Source: Prochlorococcus sp. AG-355-I20
Lineage (GTDB): Bacteria > Cyanobacteriota > Cyanobacteriia > PCC-6307 > Cyanobiaceae
Length of the DNA stretch: 64,000 nucleotides
Direction of reading: 5' to 3'
Assembly: GCA_003280895.1 (NCBI GenBank)
Contig: QCDM01000003.1
Coordinates: 62,001 to 126,000 of the forward strand
Part shown: one piece after another, positions 43,714 through 55,743 of the stretch
Layout: each line of letters starts with the position of its first letter
How positions within the stretch are numbered: the first letter of the stretch is position 1
Program-made: the position numbers and the translations under genes
Notes under the pieces: generated by a model
What the model was told of the DNA's origin: nothing
Seen by the model: the letters and a program-made list of their open reading frames with translations, nothing else
Database searches by the model: none

Positions 43714-43893
43714 GGAAATTTTCTCTTTATTTTGAATAAATTAACAACTAAAGGGGTAATAAGCCAAGATTTATTCAAAAACGACAGGTTTTGTTTTGAT
43801 TTGTGTGTAAATGTGAGTATTTGGGAATTAAATAAATATTTTTTTTTATTCATTATGACGATCAGCGATTATTATTAAAAAAAGGATTTTTAT

Positions 43894-46491
43894 ATGTCTG
43901 ATATTTTAGATTCTGATGACTCAGGATTAAGCGAAGATAACGACCGAATTATTCAGACTGACCTAAGAAACGAGATGTCTCGCTCTTACCTCGAGTATGC
44001 AATGAGCGTTATTGTCGGTCGTGCTCTTCCAGATGCAAGAGATGGATTAAAACCTGTTCATAGAAGAATTCTTTATGCAATGTATGAGCTTGGTTTAACT
44101 AGCAGTAGACCATACAGAAAATGTGCAAGAGTTGTTGGAGAAGTACTAGGTAAATACCACCCTCATGGCGATACTGCTGTTTATGACGCTTTGGTAAGGA
44201 TGGCTCAGGATTTCTCTATGCGCATGCCACTAATAGATGGCCATGGAAACTTTGGTTCTGTTGATAACGACCCTCCAGCAGCAATGAGATATACAGAATC
44301 TCGTTTACAGTCTCTTACAGATGAAAGTTTATTAGAGGATATTGAATCTGAAACTGTAGATTTCGCCGATAATTTTGATGGTTCTCAGCAAGAACCTACA
44401 GTTTTACCTGCTAGGATCCCTCAACTACTACTAAATGGATCATCTGGAATAGCAGTAGGAATGGCAACTAATATTCCACCTCATAACTTAGGGGAATTAA
44501 TTAATGGTCTTAAATCAATCATCAATAACCCTTCGATTGAAGATAGAGAACTTTTTGAAATAATTAAGGGTCCTGATTTTCCTACAGGTGGTCAAATTTT
44601 AGGCAGAGATGGTATCAAAGAAACTTTCAAGACAGGGAGGGGTTCAATAACCATGAGGGGTGTAGCTAATATTGAGCAAATTAAATCCAGTGGTAGAGCA
44701 GAAAAAGATGCAGTAATAATTACAGAGCTCCCATTTCAAACCAATAAAGCGGCATTAATAGAAAGAATTGCTGACTTGGTTAATGAAAAAAAATTAGAAG
44801 GCATTTCTGATATTAGAGATGAGAGTGATCGAGATGGAATGAGAATTGTTATTGAACTAAAAAGGGATGCCTACCCACAAGTAGTTTTAAATAATATATT
44901 TAAGTTAACACCTCTACAAAACAACTTTAGTGCAAATATCCTTGCTTTAGTAAAAGGAGAGCCCACAACACTATCGCTCAGGAAAATGTTAGATGTATTT
45001 CTAGACTTCAGAGTGGAGACAATAAGGCGAAGAACAGCATTTTTATTAAAAAAGGCTGAAGAGAGGGATCACATTGTAAAAGGTCTTTTATTAGCATTGG
45101 GTGATATGGATGAGATTATTAATTTAATAAGATCAGCAAAAGATACAGTTTCAGCCAGAGAAAATTTACAAACTGATCATTCGTTATCTGCCACACAGGC
45201 AGAAGCTATTTTACAAATGCAATTAAGAAGATTAACAGCACTAGAAGCAGATAAAATCAAAGGGGAACATCATGAGTTAACTAGAAAAATTAACTCATAT
45301 CAGCTACTATTGAATAGTAAAGAAAGAATTTTTGAAATTATTCTTGAAGAACTTAATAAAATCGATGAAAGATTTTCCTCTCCCAGGAAAACAGAAATAC
45401 TGGATTTAGGCGGTGGTCTAGATGATATTGATCTTATCGCTAATGACAGATCTGTAGTTTTATTGACTGAAGCAGGTTATTTAAAAAGAATGCCTGTTAA
45501 TGAATTCGAATCTACAAGTCGTGGGTCTAGAGGTAAAGCTGGAACAAAGACACAAGAAGATGATGAAGTAAAACTATTTATAAGCTGTAATGATCATGAT
45601 ACTCTTTTGCTTTTTAGTGATAGAGGTGTATCTTATGCTCTGCCAGCATATAGAGTTCCCATGAGTAGCAGAACAGCCAAAGGTACTCCATCAGTTCAAC
45701 TTCTCCCAATACCAAGAGAAGAAAAGATAACATCGCTAGTCGCAGTAGATTCTTTTGATAACGATTGTTATCTACTAATGCTAACCAAGGCTGGATTTAT
45801 AAAAAGAACTTCACTTTCTGCTTTCTCAAAAATTCGATCAAATGGTTTAATAGCAATAAATCTTGAGGATGGAGATGCTTTAACTTGGGTTAGATTATCA
45901 AAAGAAGGTGACAGTGTTTTGATTGGATCAAGAACAGGAATGGCGATCCATTTCAGACTAGATGTTAACGAATTAAGGCCACTTGGCAGGACAGCAAGGG
46001 GGGTTAAATCTATGAACCTTAGGAAAGATGACAATCTTGTATCTATGGATGTTTTAACATCTGATTTAGTTGATCAATTAGCTAAAAGTGAAGATCTCAC
46101 GAAAGAGTCTGATGAAAATCTTGAAGTTAACTCTTCAGAAGGTCCTTGGGTACTAATAGCCAGTGCATTCGGACTAGGTAAAAGAGTACCTGTAACTCAA
46201 TTTAGATTACAAAAAAGAGCAGGCATGGGTTTGAGAGCGATAAAATTCAGAATTAAAGATGATGTATTGGTTTGTTTGAAGGTCTTCGGAGAAGGAGAAG
46301 AATTACTTTTTGTGACCGAAAAAGGCGTGATAGTTAGAACAAACGCAGATAAAATATCCCAGCAATCTAGAGCCGCTACTGGAGTTAAATTACAAAGATT
46401 AGATGAGGGTGATCATTTATCAGAAGTTGTGTTAGTTCCTCATGAACAAACAGAAGAAACAGACCAATTCAACCAAGGAAAAGAAAATTAA
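43894..46491 (+). CDS. gyrA: DNA gyrase subunit A
   Basis: 865 residues. Catalytic Tyr in [10 protein letters not shown] (about 133), [18 protein letters not shown] and the six-bladed C-terminal domain. The C-terminal GyrA-box region (near [13 protein letters not shown]) keeps only a few of the QRRGGKG residues, so subunit-A identity is firm but supercoiling behaviour may differ. A ParC-like role cannot be fully excluded. An AAAGGA site precedes the ATG. Confidence 0.9.
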   Translation: MSDILDSDDSGLSEDNDRIIQTDLRNEMSRSYLEYAMSVIVGRALPDARDGLKPVHRRILYAMYELGLTSSRPYRKCARVVGEVLGKYHPHGDTAVYDALVRMAQDFSMRMPLIDGHGNFGSVDNDPPAAMRYTESRLQSLTDESLLEDIESETVDFADNFDGSQQEPTVLPARIPQLLLNGSSGIAVGMATNIPPHNLGELINGLKSIINNPSIEDRELFEIIKGPDFPTGGQILGRDGIKETFKTGRGSITMRGVANIEQIKSSGRAEKDAVIITELPFQTNKAALIERIADLVNEKKLEGISDIRDESDRDGMRIVIELKRDAYPQVVLNNIFKLTPLQNNFSANILALVKGEPTTLSLRKMLDVFLDFRVETIRRRTAFLLKKAEERDHIVKGLLLALGDMDEIINLIRSAKDTVSARENLQTDHSLSATQAEAILQMQLRRLTALEADKIKGEHHELTRKINSYQLLLNSKERIFEIILEELNKIDERFSSPRKTEILDLGGGLDDIDLIANDRSVVLLTEAGYLKRMPVNEFESTSRGSRGKAGTKTQEDDEVKLFISCNDHDTLLLFSDRGVSYALPAYRVPMSSRTAKGTPSVQLLPIPREEKITSLVAVDSFDNDCYLLMLTKAGFIKRTSLSAFSKIRSNGLIAINLEDGDALTWVRLSKEGDSVLIGSRTGMAIHFRLDVNELRPLGRTARGVKSMNLRKDDNLVSMDVLTSDLVDQLAKSEDLTKESDENLEVNSSEGPWVLIASAFGLGKRVPVTQFRLQKRAGMGLRAIKFRIKDDVLVCLKVFGEGEELLFVTEKGVIVRTNADKISQQSRAATGVKLQRLDEGDHLSEVVLVPHEQTEETDQFNQGKEN

Positions 46492-46514
46492 AAGAAAATG
46501 GTTTATTAGATAAT

Positions 46515-47726
46515 ATGGAAATACTTGATATTCTAATTTTAGGTTCAGGGCCTGCAGCACTTTGCTTGGCTTCAGAATTAGCCAAGCAAGATCTAAATAT
46601 TAAAGGCATATCAACTAAATCTCCAAATGAAAAATGGGAGAATACATATGGTATTTGGGCTTCTGAATTAGAGGAATTAGGATTAGAGTCATTGTTATCT
46701 CATCGATGGTGCAAAACAGTTAGTTTTTTTGGAAATGGCGAAAATAAAAAGGGAGATAATCCTACAAAACATCATTACGATTATGGTTTGATAAATCAAG
46801 AAGCTTTTCAAAATGATCTTTTAAAAAAGTGTAAAGGGATTGAATGGTTGAATGAAACAGCAAAAGATATTAAAGAGAAAAATGAACTTTCTGAAGTGAT
46901 TTGTTTTTCAGGTTTAACAATAAAGGCGAGGTTAGTCATTGACGCAAGTGGCCATAAAAGTAATTTCATAAAAAGACCAGTCCAAAATGAAATCGCTCAA
47001 CAAGCTGCGTATGGGATTGTCGGTAAATTTTCATCGCCACCAGTTAAAAAGGATCAATTTGTTTTAATGGATTTTCGTCCAAATCATTTAAACAAAGAAG
47101 AAAAGTTATCACCTCCTTCCTTTCTTTATGCAATGGATCTTGGAAATGAAACCTTTTTTGTTGAAGAAACATCATTAGCTAGTTATCCTGCCTTATCCCA
47201 AGAGAATCTCAAAAAAAGACTTTTAAAAAGATTAAATAGCAAGGGTATTGAGGTGAGTGATATTTTTCATGAAGAGAATTGCCTTTTCCCAATGAATTTA
47301 CCCCTCCCATTTAAAAATCAATTTGTACTTGGTTTTGGCGGGTCTGCAAGCATGGTGCATCCTGCATCAGGATACATGATTGGATCTTTATTAAGAAGAG
47401 CTCCACTCCTCGCAAAAAAATTAGCAATCTTTTTAAAAGAACCTAATCTCAGTTCTCTTGAGCTGGCAACAAAAGGTTGGGAGATCCTATGGCCTTATGA
47501 GTTAATACAAAGGCATAAACTTTACCAATATGGTTTAAGAAGATTGATGAGTTTTGACGAAAGTAGATTAAGAAGCTTTTTCTTAAATTTCTTTAGATTA
47601 TCGACCAATGAATGGGTAGGTTTTCTTACAAATACACTTCCACTTCCAAAACTAATTTACGTTATGAGCAAGATGTTTATAAATTCACCTCTAAAAGTAA
47701 AACTAGGAATGCTTAAGCTAAATTGA
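46515..47726 (+). CDS. crtL: Lycopene cyclase, CrtL type (probably beta)
   Basis: 403 residues, flavoprotein of the CrtL family: N-terminal ILGSGPAALCLASELAKQ (FAD), TYGIWASELEEL, VIDASGHKS, and GFGGSASMVHPASGYMIGS in the middle. Cyclises lycopene toward beta- and alpha-carotene. Beta versus epsilon cannot be decided from sequence by eye. Lies 23 bp after gyrA. Confidence 0.88.
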   Translation: MEILDILILGSGPAALCLASELAKQDLNIKGISTKSPNEKWENTYGIWASELEELGLESLLSHRWCKTVSFFGNGENKKGDNPTKHHYDYGLINQEAFQNDLLKKCKGIEWLNETAKDIKEKNELSEVICFSGLTIKARLVIDASGHKSNFIKRPVQNEIAQQAAYGIVGKFSSPPVKKDQFVLMDFRPNHLNKEEKLSPPSFLYAMDLGNETFFVEETSLASYPALSQENLKKRLLKRLNSKGIEVSDIFHEENCLFPMNLPLPFKNQFVLGFGGSASMVHPASGYMIGSLLRRAPLLAKKLAIFLKEPNLSSLELATKGWEILWPYELIQRHKLYQYGLRRLMSFDESRLRSFFLNFFRLSTNEWVGFLTNTLPLPKLIYVMSKMFINSPLKVKLGMLKLN

Positions 47727-47937
47727 ACAATCTTAAAACTTTTTTCATAACATAAAAAAGTTTCATACTACCTTTGTACCAATTTATGGCGATGGCAAAA
47801 ACTTATATAATTATAAGTTAAGTATTAATGGAACGCATGGTACTTTAATAAGTTAATAATATTTTTTATTTGATATTTGCAGAAATTTTTTTAACTAAAT
47901 TCTGGGGATTTGAAGTCTTACTAGATCTTATTATTTT

Positions 47938-49521
47938 TTATTTTCGCCAATCATCAATATTAATATTTGGGAAAACATTATCTTCTTCCTCAATATCTTC
48001 AAGAAATTTTATATCAATATTGGAATGATTTTTTATCATTTCAACTATTCTCCAGAACCTAGACAAATGTCTTTCTATCCTCTCTTTTGCAAGCTCAGTT
48101 GTAGTTCCAGCTCTTAGTATAAAACTCCAATCAGAGGACTCAGAGAGAAGTAATTCTCTTGCTGCTTGTTTGAAAAGTCTTGGAGATAAGTCATTACTAA
48201 AATTTTTCGAGCATAAATCAACAAAAGTTGAGCCTGCTTTCGTGATTTCCGGAACAATCCACGCATTTGCATCATTAATCCAATAGTTATGGTAACCACC
48301 TTGCCCCCAGCTGGATGGGGATGGATCGCAAATCTGAAGATTTGGCTTTTGAATTAAGAATTCTTTTAAATTTGTAAGCTTAATTGAATACTTATGAGAG
48401 TTTTTTAAAATATTTTCAATAAAAAAAGGTCCTTCATACCACCAATGACCAAATAACTCTGCATCAAATGGAGCTACCAATAAGGGCTTAAAGGGAGAGG
48501 ATAATGTTAATTTTTCTAATTGTTTGGATCTTGCGCGAAGATAAGAATCAGCATGTTCTGTAACCTTCTTTTTGGCTTCATTTTCTAAGTAAAACGCCTT
48601 TTCCCCTAATGGCACTTTACTATCTGTAATCTTATGAAACTTCAAACCTAAAGGTCTTTTAGTCGAGATGCCAACCTTTTGGAGTTTGGAAATAGGTAAT
48701 TCCCATCCCAAATCTTTATGAAATTCCCTATAAACTTTGTTTCCAGGAAAACCGTCCTTTGCAGACCAAACGGGTAACGTTGACTCACTATCTCTTCCAA
48801 AGAAAGCAACTCCTTTTTTCGAGCATATTGGAGCGTACACACCATACCTAGGCCTTGGTATGGCATTAAGAATACCGTGACCATCCAAGATTGCATACCT
48901 AATTCCGGAATTAAATAGGATTTCATCTAAATTCTCATAATATGCACATTCAGGTAACCAAATACCTAAAGGCTTATTTCCAAAAATATTTTCATGGTTC
49001 CTAATGGCTGTATTGATTTGTCCTTTAACAGTTTCTGGATTCTCCCTTAGAATTGGCAAATATCCGTGTGTAGCAGCACAAGTAAGAATATCCAAATTTC
49101 CAGAGTTGTTTAAAACTCTAAACTTCTCAATTAAATTTCCAGAACATTTTTGCCAATACAAATATTTTTCATTAAGATTAGCCATTAAAAATGCAGAGGC
49201 ATTTTTTTCATCTTTTGGCAGTTCGTTTAAGAAATTATTTCTTGTTTCAATCCAGCTTGGGAATGTTTCTTGAATTTTTTTATTATTTAGAAGTGATAAT
49301 AATGTTGGAGACAAACTAATAGTAAGTTTAGTATTTAAAGGATTTTCATTTTTGGAAGATTCTATTGATTGAAGTAGAGGTATATAACATTCCAAAATCG
49401 CCTGAAATAGCCAATCTTCTTCTAAGGAGTTTTTTTCATTTTTTCTGACATAAGGTAGATGAGCATGTAAAACTATCGCTAACTCGCCTAAAACATTATT
49501 TTTAGAGTATTGCCCATTCAT
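47938..49521 (-). CDS. GH57 alpha-glucan enzyme (branching-enzyme type)
   Basis: 527 residues of glycoside hydrolase family 57 / DUF1957: N-terminal ELAIVLHAHLPYV, catalytic Glu in GIWLPECAYY and Asp in APFDAELFGHWWYEGP, then the C-terminal helical domain ending near WRIVEMIKNH. This matches the glycogen-branching-enzyme subfamily. Acts on cytosolic glycogen. Confidence 0.87.
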   Translation of the reverse strand: MNGQYSKNNVLGELAIVLHAHLPYVRKNEKNSLEEDWLFQAILECYIPLLQSIESSKNENPLNTKLTISLSPTLLSLLNNKKIQETFPSWIETRNNFLNELPKDEKNASAFLMANLNEKYLYWQKCSGNLIEKFRVLNNSGNLDILTCAATHGYLPILRENPETVKGQINTAIRNHENIFGNKPLGIWLPECAYYENLDEILFNSGIRYAILDGHGILNAIPRPRYGVYAPICSKKGVAFFGRDSESTLPVWSAKDGFPGNKVYREFHKDLGWELPISKLQKVGISTKRPLGLKFHKITDSKVPLGEKAFYLENEAKKKVTEHADSYLRARSKQLEKLTLSSPFKPLLVAPFDAELFGHWWYEGPFFIENILKNSHKYSIKLTNLKEFLIQKPNLQICDPSPSSWGQGGYHNYWINDANAWIVPEITKAGSTFVDLCSKNFSNDLSPRLFKQAARELLLSESSDWSFILRAGTTTELAKERIERHLSRFWRIVEMIKNHSNIDIKFLEDIEEEDNVFPNINIDDWRK

Positions 49522-49745
49522 ATTTTTTAAATTTATGCCTGTCGTTCTATAAAAATAGAAAATAATTTTTTTATAAAAAAAGACTTTGATCCTAAAAGAA
49601 TACTTTAAAAATTTAAGTATTAATTTTTTTTTTTCAGAATTTTAACCAATATTGTTTAAGTTATAAACTTTCAACAAATCTTATTGAACTAAATCTAGTC
49701 AAATTTTTTTAATTAGCCTAGTATAAGTTTAGGTTATTCTTTCTG

Positions 49746-51386
<1,641 letters not shown>

Positions 51387-51468
51387 ATTATTTTCTTAGG
51401 ATTATTAAGTAGAATTAAAAATAGTCTCTTAATACTGTAGATTAAATTAATAGTTAAAGCAGTAAATA

Positions 51469-51861
51469 ATGAGAGAAAGGGTATTTGGATATTGGGCACT
51501 TTCATGGGTTGGCTTAATAGGCAACATAATTGCACTTCCATTAATAGCATTAATTATAAGTTTTGGGCCTCCATTAAAAGTTGCGAATATAACTCTTGCC
51601 ATTAGTCTTGGCTGGCCTGCTGCAATTGTTGGAATAGTTTCTTCAGCAGCTCTTTTAGCAGAGAGAAAATGGGGAGTAACTTTAACTCTGGTATCTTTAT
51701 CAATGGTAATTTCTGGTATGGGTCCTTATTCTGTTGTAAGGCTCATAACTCTCCAAGACATTTATGGAGTTGGTGGGTTTACTCTTTTAACAACATTATT
51801 AAGTACGTTAGCTCTTCTTTATTGGTGCAATCCGAAACATCGAAGAAGTATTAGGTTATAA
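51469..51861 (+). CDS. Multi-span membrane protein, hypothetical
   Basis: 130 residues, hydrophobic, with four helices (GNIIALPLIALIISFG, AAIVGIVSSAALLAER, WGVTLTLVSLSMVISG, TLLTTLLSTLALLY). Not recognised. Convergent with the HD-domain gene (9-bp gap). Confidence 0.62.
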   Translation: MRERVFGYWALSWVGLIGNIIALPLIALIISFGPPLKVANITLAISLGWPAAIVGIVSSAALLAERKWGVTLTLVSLSMVISGMGPYSVVRLITLQDIYGVGGFTLLTTLLSTLALLYWCNPKHRRSIRL

Positions 51862-51870
51862 AATTGAAGA

Positions 51871-53340
51871 TCAAGAAAAAGTATTATTCTTGCTTGTTGG
51901 ATACTGAATTCTTCTGTGTCTAATTCTTTTCCAGACATTCAAGAATGCTCTTTTTATAAGAAAAATTTCTCCTTTAGATAAATTACTATCATCTAATTGC
52001 CCATCTTTTTTACGCGAGTAAATAATATTTGAAATTGTTTCCAAAGCTTCTTTATCAGATGCATTAATATTCATAGCTCTTAGTGCTGCTTCACATCCAT
52101 CTGCAAGCATTAAAATAGCTGTTTCTTTGGACTGAGGAATAGGGCCTTTGTATCTAAAATAATATTCATTAATGTCGAGATTTTTTTCTTTAGCTTTTTG
52201 AAAGAAATATCCCATTTTAAGTGTACCTTGATGTTCAGGAATAAAATTAGCTATCAGTCTAGGTAGTCGATTTTTTCTTGCAAATTTCAATCCTTCATCA
52301 ACATGAGCCTGTAATACTTCTGCACTTTTAATAGGATCATCTAATTCGTCATGCGGATTTTTTGAGCCATCCTGATTTTCAATAAACCAATTTGGTGCAT
52401 GTAATTTGCCAACATCATGATATAACGCTCCAGTTTTTATTAGATCAATATCACCACCAATCATTCTTGTTGCTTCCTCTGCTAAACCGCATATAAGTAA
52501 GGTATGTTCAAAAGTGCCAGGAGCTTCTAGAGACAATCTTCTAATTAGAGGTTTCTCCTTATCAGCTAATTCGAGTAATCTTGCTTTGGTTAATAATCCA
52601 AATATCGATTCAAAAATAGGAATAAATAAGATTGTAAAAAGCATACCTATTGCCAATAGGAAGGAATCAGAAAATATATCCCCATTGGATAAAACAAAAT
52701 CTTGCCTATTAAGAGATATTTTATCTTTATAAATCAATATCCATTGACTCAAGAACGACCCTATGGGGACAAAAATTGATAGTTGAAGTAACTGAGCTCT
52801 ACTTCTTATTCTTCCTCCAAGAAGAGATACTATTGAAGCACAAACTAATAAAATAAAAAATAAATTGTTATTGATAACAATATCTGGGTTAGGCCAAATA
52901 AGACTCGCTATTGATACCCAAGCTAACGCTGTTATGCTTCCCATTCCTTGAGATATTATTAATGCCGGTGGAATTATCATAAATAATGGACTTATGGTTG
53001 AAGCTAAGGCTAATTTCGTAACTTGCACTGTTAAAAGAAGAGTAATGATCAAAAAGATCTGTCTTGAAGAAATTGTGGGATTCTCTTTTTTTGAAACTAA
53101 TATCAAAACTCCGCAACTAATAAGTATTTCAATAAAGGTCAAAAACCAAGAAAGAATTTCTGCGATTTTTAAAGGCGTGATAAGAAGTAGTTTATAAGAA
53201 GAAATTATTGAAATTAAAATGCACAATAAAAAAATTATAAGATTATCTATCCTTGAAATTTTAATTGGTTGTTTTACTGGTACTTGACTTCGCCTCCAGA
53301 GATAAAACAATTTCTTTAAGGTAGTTATGATGTTTTGCAC
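51871..53340 (-). CDS. Membrane HD-domain phosphodiesterase (PgpH-like)
   Basis: 489 residues. About six to eight helices precede a C-terminal HD domain: FEHTLLICGLAEEATRMIG, ALYHDVGKLHAPNW (catalytic HD), EHQGTLKMGYFF and LADGCEAALRAM. Resembles PgpH, which hydrolyses c-di-AMP, but lacks the large extracytoplasmic sensor domain found in typical PgpH. Candidate second-messenger phosphodiesterase. Confidence 0.78.
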   Translation of the reverse strand: MQNIITTLKKLFYLWRRSQVPVKQPIKISRIDNLIIFLLCILISIISSYKLLLITPLKIAEILSWFLTFIEILISCGVLILVSKKENPTISSRQIFLIITLLLTVQVTKLALASTISPLFMIIPPALIISQGMGSITALAWVSIASLIWPNPDIVINNNLFFILLVCASIVSLLGGRIRSRAQLLQLSIFVPIGSFLSQWILIYKDKISLNRQDFVLSNGDIFSDSFLLAIGMLFTILFIPIFESIFGLLTKARLLELADKEKPLIRRLSLEAPGTFEHTLLICGLAEEATRMIGGDIDLIKTGALYHDVGKLHAPNWFIENQDGSKNPHDELDDPIKSAEVLQAHVDEGLKFARKNRLPRLIANFIPEHQGTLKMGYFFQKAKEKNLDINEYYFRYKGPIPQSKETAILMLADGCEAALRAMNINASDKEALETISNIIYSRKKDGQLDDSNLSKGEIFLIKRAFLNVWKRIRHRRIQYPTSKNNTFS

Positions 53341-53414
53341 AGAATATAAGTAAATCTATTTGAATAATTTAAAATTATAGGCATGCTAGGTGTAAAAAGG
53401 AGATGTTTTTCTAA

Positions 53415-54311
53415 ATGTCATTAAAATTAGACGGTAAAAAATTATCACTTGAAATTGAGGAAAGATTAACAGACTATATCTCTAGTAATAAATTAATTGC
53501 AAAAAGAGCTCCCGGTTTAGCTGTTATAAGAATAGGTGAAGACCCCGCGAGCGGTGTTTACGTTAATAACAAGGAAAAAGCATGTTCAAGAGTTGGAATA
53601 AAGAGCTTTATCTTTCATCTAAAAGATAGTGTAGAGCAAAAAGAAGTTGAACAATTAATAATCAAACTTAATTCTGATAAAGATATTGATGGAATGTTAC
53701 TACAACTCCCCATCCCAAAGAAGTTTGATGAACAAAAACTTATAAGTCATATTAATCCAAGCAAAGATGTAGATGGATTAAATGAGATAAACATCGGCAA
53801 ACTAGTAAAAAATGAGCCAGCGATGAGATCATGCACTCCAGCAGGAATTATTAATTTATTAAGATACCAAAATATTCCAATAGAAGGTAAGAAAATTGTC
53901 GTCATAGGAAGAAGTTTACTTGTTGGGAAACCCCTATCGCTTATGTTGTTGAATCTAAATGGCACAGTAACAACCACTCACTCTAAAACATTTAATTTAA
54001 ATAAAGTTTGTAGTGAAGCAGACATTCTAATTGCGGCTGCAGGAAAACCCAATCTTGTAGATTCGAGTTTTGTGAAAGAAGGAGCAGTAATTATTGATGT
54101 TGGAATACATAGATTAAAAAGTTCCGATAAAAATCAAACCAGATTATGCGGCGATGTATTATTAGAAGATGTCATTTCTAAAGTATTTGCCTACACACCT
54201 GTACCAGGAGGTGTTGGACCAATGACAGTAACAATGTTACTTGTAAATACTATTTTTAGCTGGCAAAAACAATTTGGTTTATCATCAACTCTTAATGACC
54301 TTTTGCCATAA
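53415..54311 (+). CDS. folD: Methylenetetrahydrofolate dehydrogenase/cyclohydrolase
   Basis: 298 residues. [14 protein letters not shown] with the catalytic Lys, [21 protein letters not shown] (NADP site) and [15 protein letters not shown]. Interconverts methylene-, methenyl- and formyl-THF. An AAGGAG site lies ~12 bases before the ATG. First of an apparent operon with crtE and the PAP2 protein. Confidence 0.96.
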   Translation: MSLKLDGKKLSLEIEERLTDYISSNKLIAKRAPGLAVIRIGEDPASGVYVNNKEKACSRVGIKSFIFHLKDSVEQKEVEQLIIKLNSDKDIDGMLLQLPIPKKFDEQKLISHINPSKDVDGLNEINIGKLVKNEPAMRSCTPAGIINLLRYQNIPIEGKKIVVIGRSLLVGKPLSLMLLNLNGTVTTTHSKTFNLNKVCSEADILIAAAGKPNLVDSSFVKEGAVIIDVGIHRLKSSDKNQTRLCGDVLLEDVISKVFAYTPVPGGVGPMTVTMLLVNTIFSWQKQFGLSSTLNDLLP

Positions 54312-54348
54312 ACTCCAAGATGAAATTTTTTTTTACTAAAGGTATAAA

Positions 54349-55251
54349 ATGACTGAAGTTATAAATAATATTTCTGATTTTGAAAAATATCTTAAAAACA
54401 CAAAAAAGGTTGTAGAAGAAGCACTTGATTTTTCCTTGGGCCCTGAGAATCCAGAAATATTAAGAGAATCAATGAGATATTCCCTCTTAGCTGGAGGGAA
54501 AAGAATACGTCCAATTTTATGTTTAGCATCTTGTGCATTGGCCGGAGGAGAACCCTCTCTTGCAGTACCTACTGCGGTAGCAATAGAAATGATCCATACA
54601 ATGTCCTTGATTCATGATGATCTGCCCGCCATGGATAATGATGACTTGAGGAGAGGTAGGCCGACAAATCATAAAGTATATGGAGACGCAATAGCTATTC
54701 TTGCAGGCGATGCTTTATTAACAAGGGCCTTCGAAATGGTATCTTTAAGAAGCCCTGGAGTCGATCCAAATAGATTATTAAATGTAGTTGGAGAATTATC
54801 CCTAGTTGCTGGTGCACCAGGCCTAGTCGGGGGACAAGTTGTTGATTTGGAATGCGAAGGCAAAGAAGTCGACCTTGACACTCTCGAATATATTCATCTT
54901 CATAAGACTGGGGCTTTATTAAAGGCCTGCGTAAGAACAGGCGCGATGATCGCAGGAGCCAACGAAAAACTATTACAAGCTTTGACAACATATGCAGAGG
55001 GAATTGGTTTAGCCTTCCAAATAATAGATGACATTCTTGATTTAACTTCTAGCAGTGAAAAGCTTGGTAAAACTGCCGGCAAAGATCTATTAGCTGACAA
55101 AACTACTTACCCTAAATTACTTGGAATGGAGGAGTCAAAGAAAAGAGCATTTGATTTAGTTGAAAAAGCAAAAAAAGCAATTGAACCTTGGGGTGCAGAT
55201 GCAAAGTATTTAATATCGTTAGCCGACTTTATTACAAATAGAGACAGATAA
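54349..55251 (+). CDS. crtE: Polyprenyl diphosphate synthase (GGPP synthase type)
   Basis: 300 residues. First Asp-rich motif [10 protein letters not shown] and second DDILD, with [12 protein letters not shown] and [11 protein letters not shown]. Makes C15-C20 prenyl diphosphates for chlorophyll, carotenoids and quinones. Geranylgeranyl is inferred from context (folD and the pigment genes). Confidence 0.93.
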   Translation: MTEVINNISDFEKYLKNTKKVVEEALDFSLGPENPEILRESMRYSLLAGGKRIRPILCLASCALAGGEPSLAVPTAVAIEMIHTMSLIHDDLPAMDNDDLRRGRPTNHKVYGDAIAILAGDALLTRAFEMVSLRSPGVDPNRLLNVVGELSLVAGAPGLVGGQVVDLECEGKEVDLDTLEYIHLHKTGALLKACVRTGAMIAGANEKLLQALTTYAEGIGLAFQIIDDILDLTSSSEKLGKTAGKDLLADKTTYPKLLGMEESKKRAFDLVEKAKKAIEPWGADAKYLISLADFITNRDR

Positions 55252-55263
55252 TTATTTTAATTT

Positions 55264-55743
55264 ATGTCTGAGTTTTTCCCCTTTTTTGATAATTCAGTTC
55301 TTTTCTGGAGCGTATTATCATGTTTGCTCGCTCAATTTTTTAAAATTGTATTCAATTTCTTTTCAACTGGAGATATAAGATTTGGAATTATTTTCGAGAC
55401 GGGTGGTATGCCCTCAAGTCATTCTGCCTTAATAACTGGCGCTACATCTGGTATAGGTTATGAATTAGGATTTGATAGCTCAATATTCGCATTATCAGTT
55501 GCTGTAGCATTAATAGTTATGTATGACGCTAGTGGTGTTCGAAAATCAGCTGGGATTCAAGCTGCAGAAATTAATAAACTATCAAAAAAACTAGATCCTC
55601 AATCAGAATTACTGTTAAAAGAAACTCTAGGTCACACAAAAATTGAGGTAATGGTAGGGAGTTTTTTAGGACCATTAATCACTTTGCCCGGAATGTTTTT
55701 TTTAGGTTCTCCGCTCAAAATATTTGATCTGATATTAAATTAA
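55264..55743 (+). CDS. Divergent PAP2-family membrane protein
   Basis: 159 residues, several helices. GGMPSSHSALITGATSGIGY holds the Ser-His phosphatase motif; the tail ETLGHTKIEVMVGSFLGPL is typical of the divergent PAP2 family (DUF212). It could dephosphorylate a lipid or prenyl phosphate; the crtE neighbour makes a prenyl substrate plausible. 12 bp after crtE; its 3' end overlaps cobB by 4 bp. Confidence 0.83.
   Translation: MSEFFPFFDNSVLFWSVLSCLLAQFFKIVFNFFSTGDIRFGIIFETGGMPSSHSALITGATSGIGYELGFDSSIFALSVAVALIVMYDASGVRKSAGIQAAEINKLSKKLDPQSELLLKETLGHTKIEVMVGSFLGPLITLPGMFFLGSPLKIFDLILN

Noticed and set aside
47737..47764. AAACTTTTTT/AAAAAAGTTT inverted repeat as a terminator after crtL
   Set aside because: The stem is almost all A and T and neither strand has a clean U run after it; too weak to call.
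52514..52732. ORF antisense to the HD-domain gene
   Set aside because: Shadow of the membrane-helix coding region.
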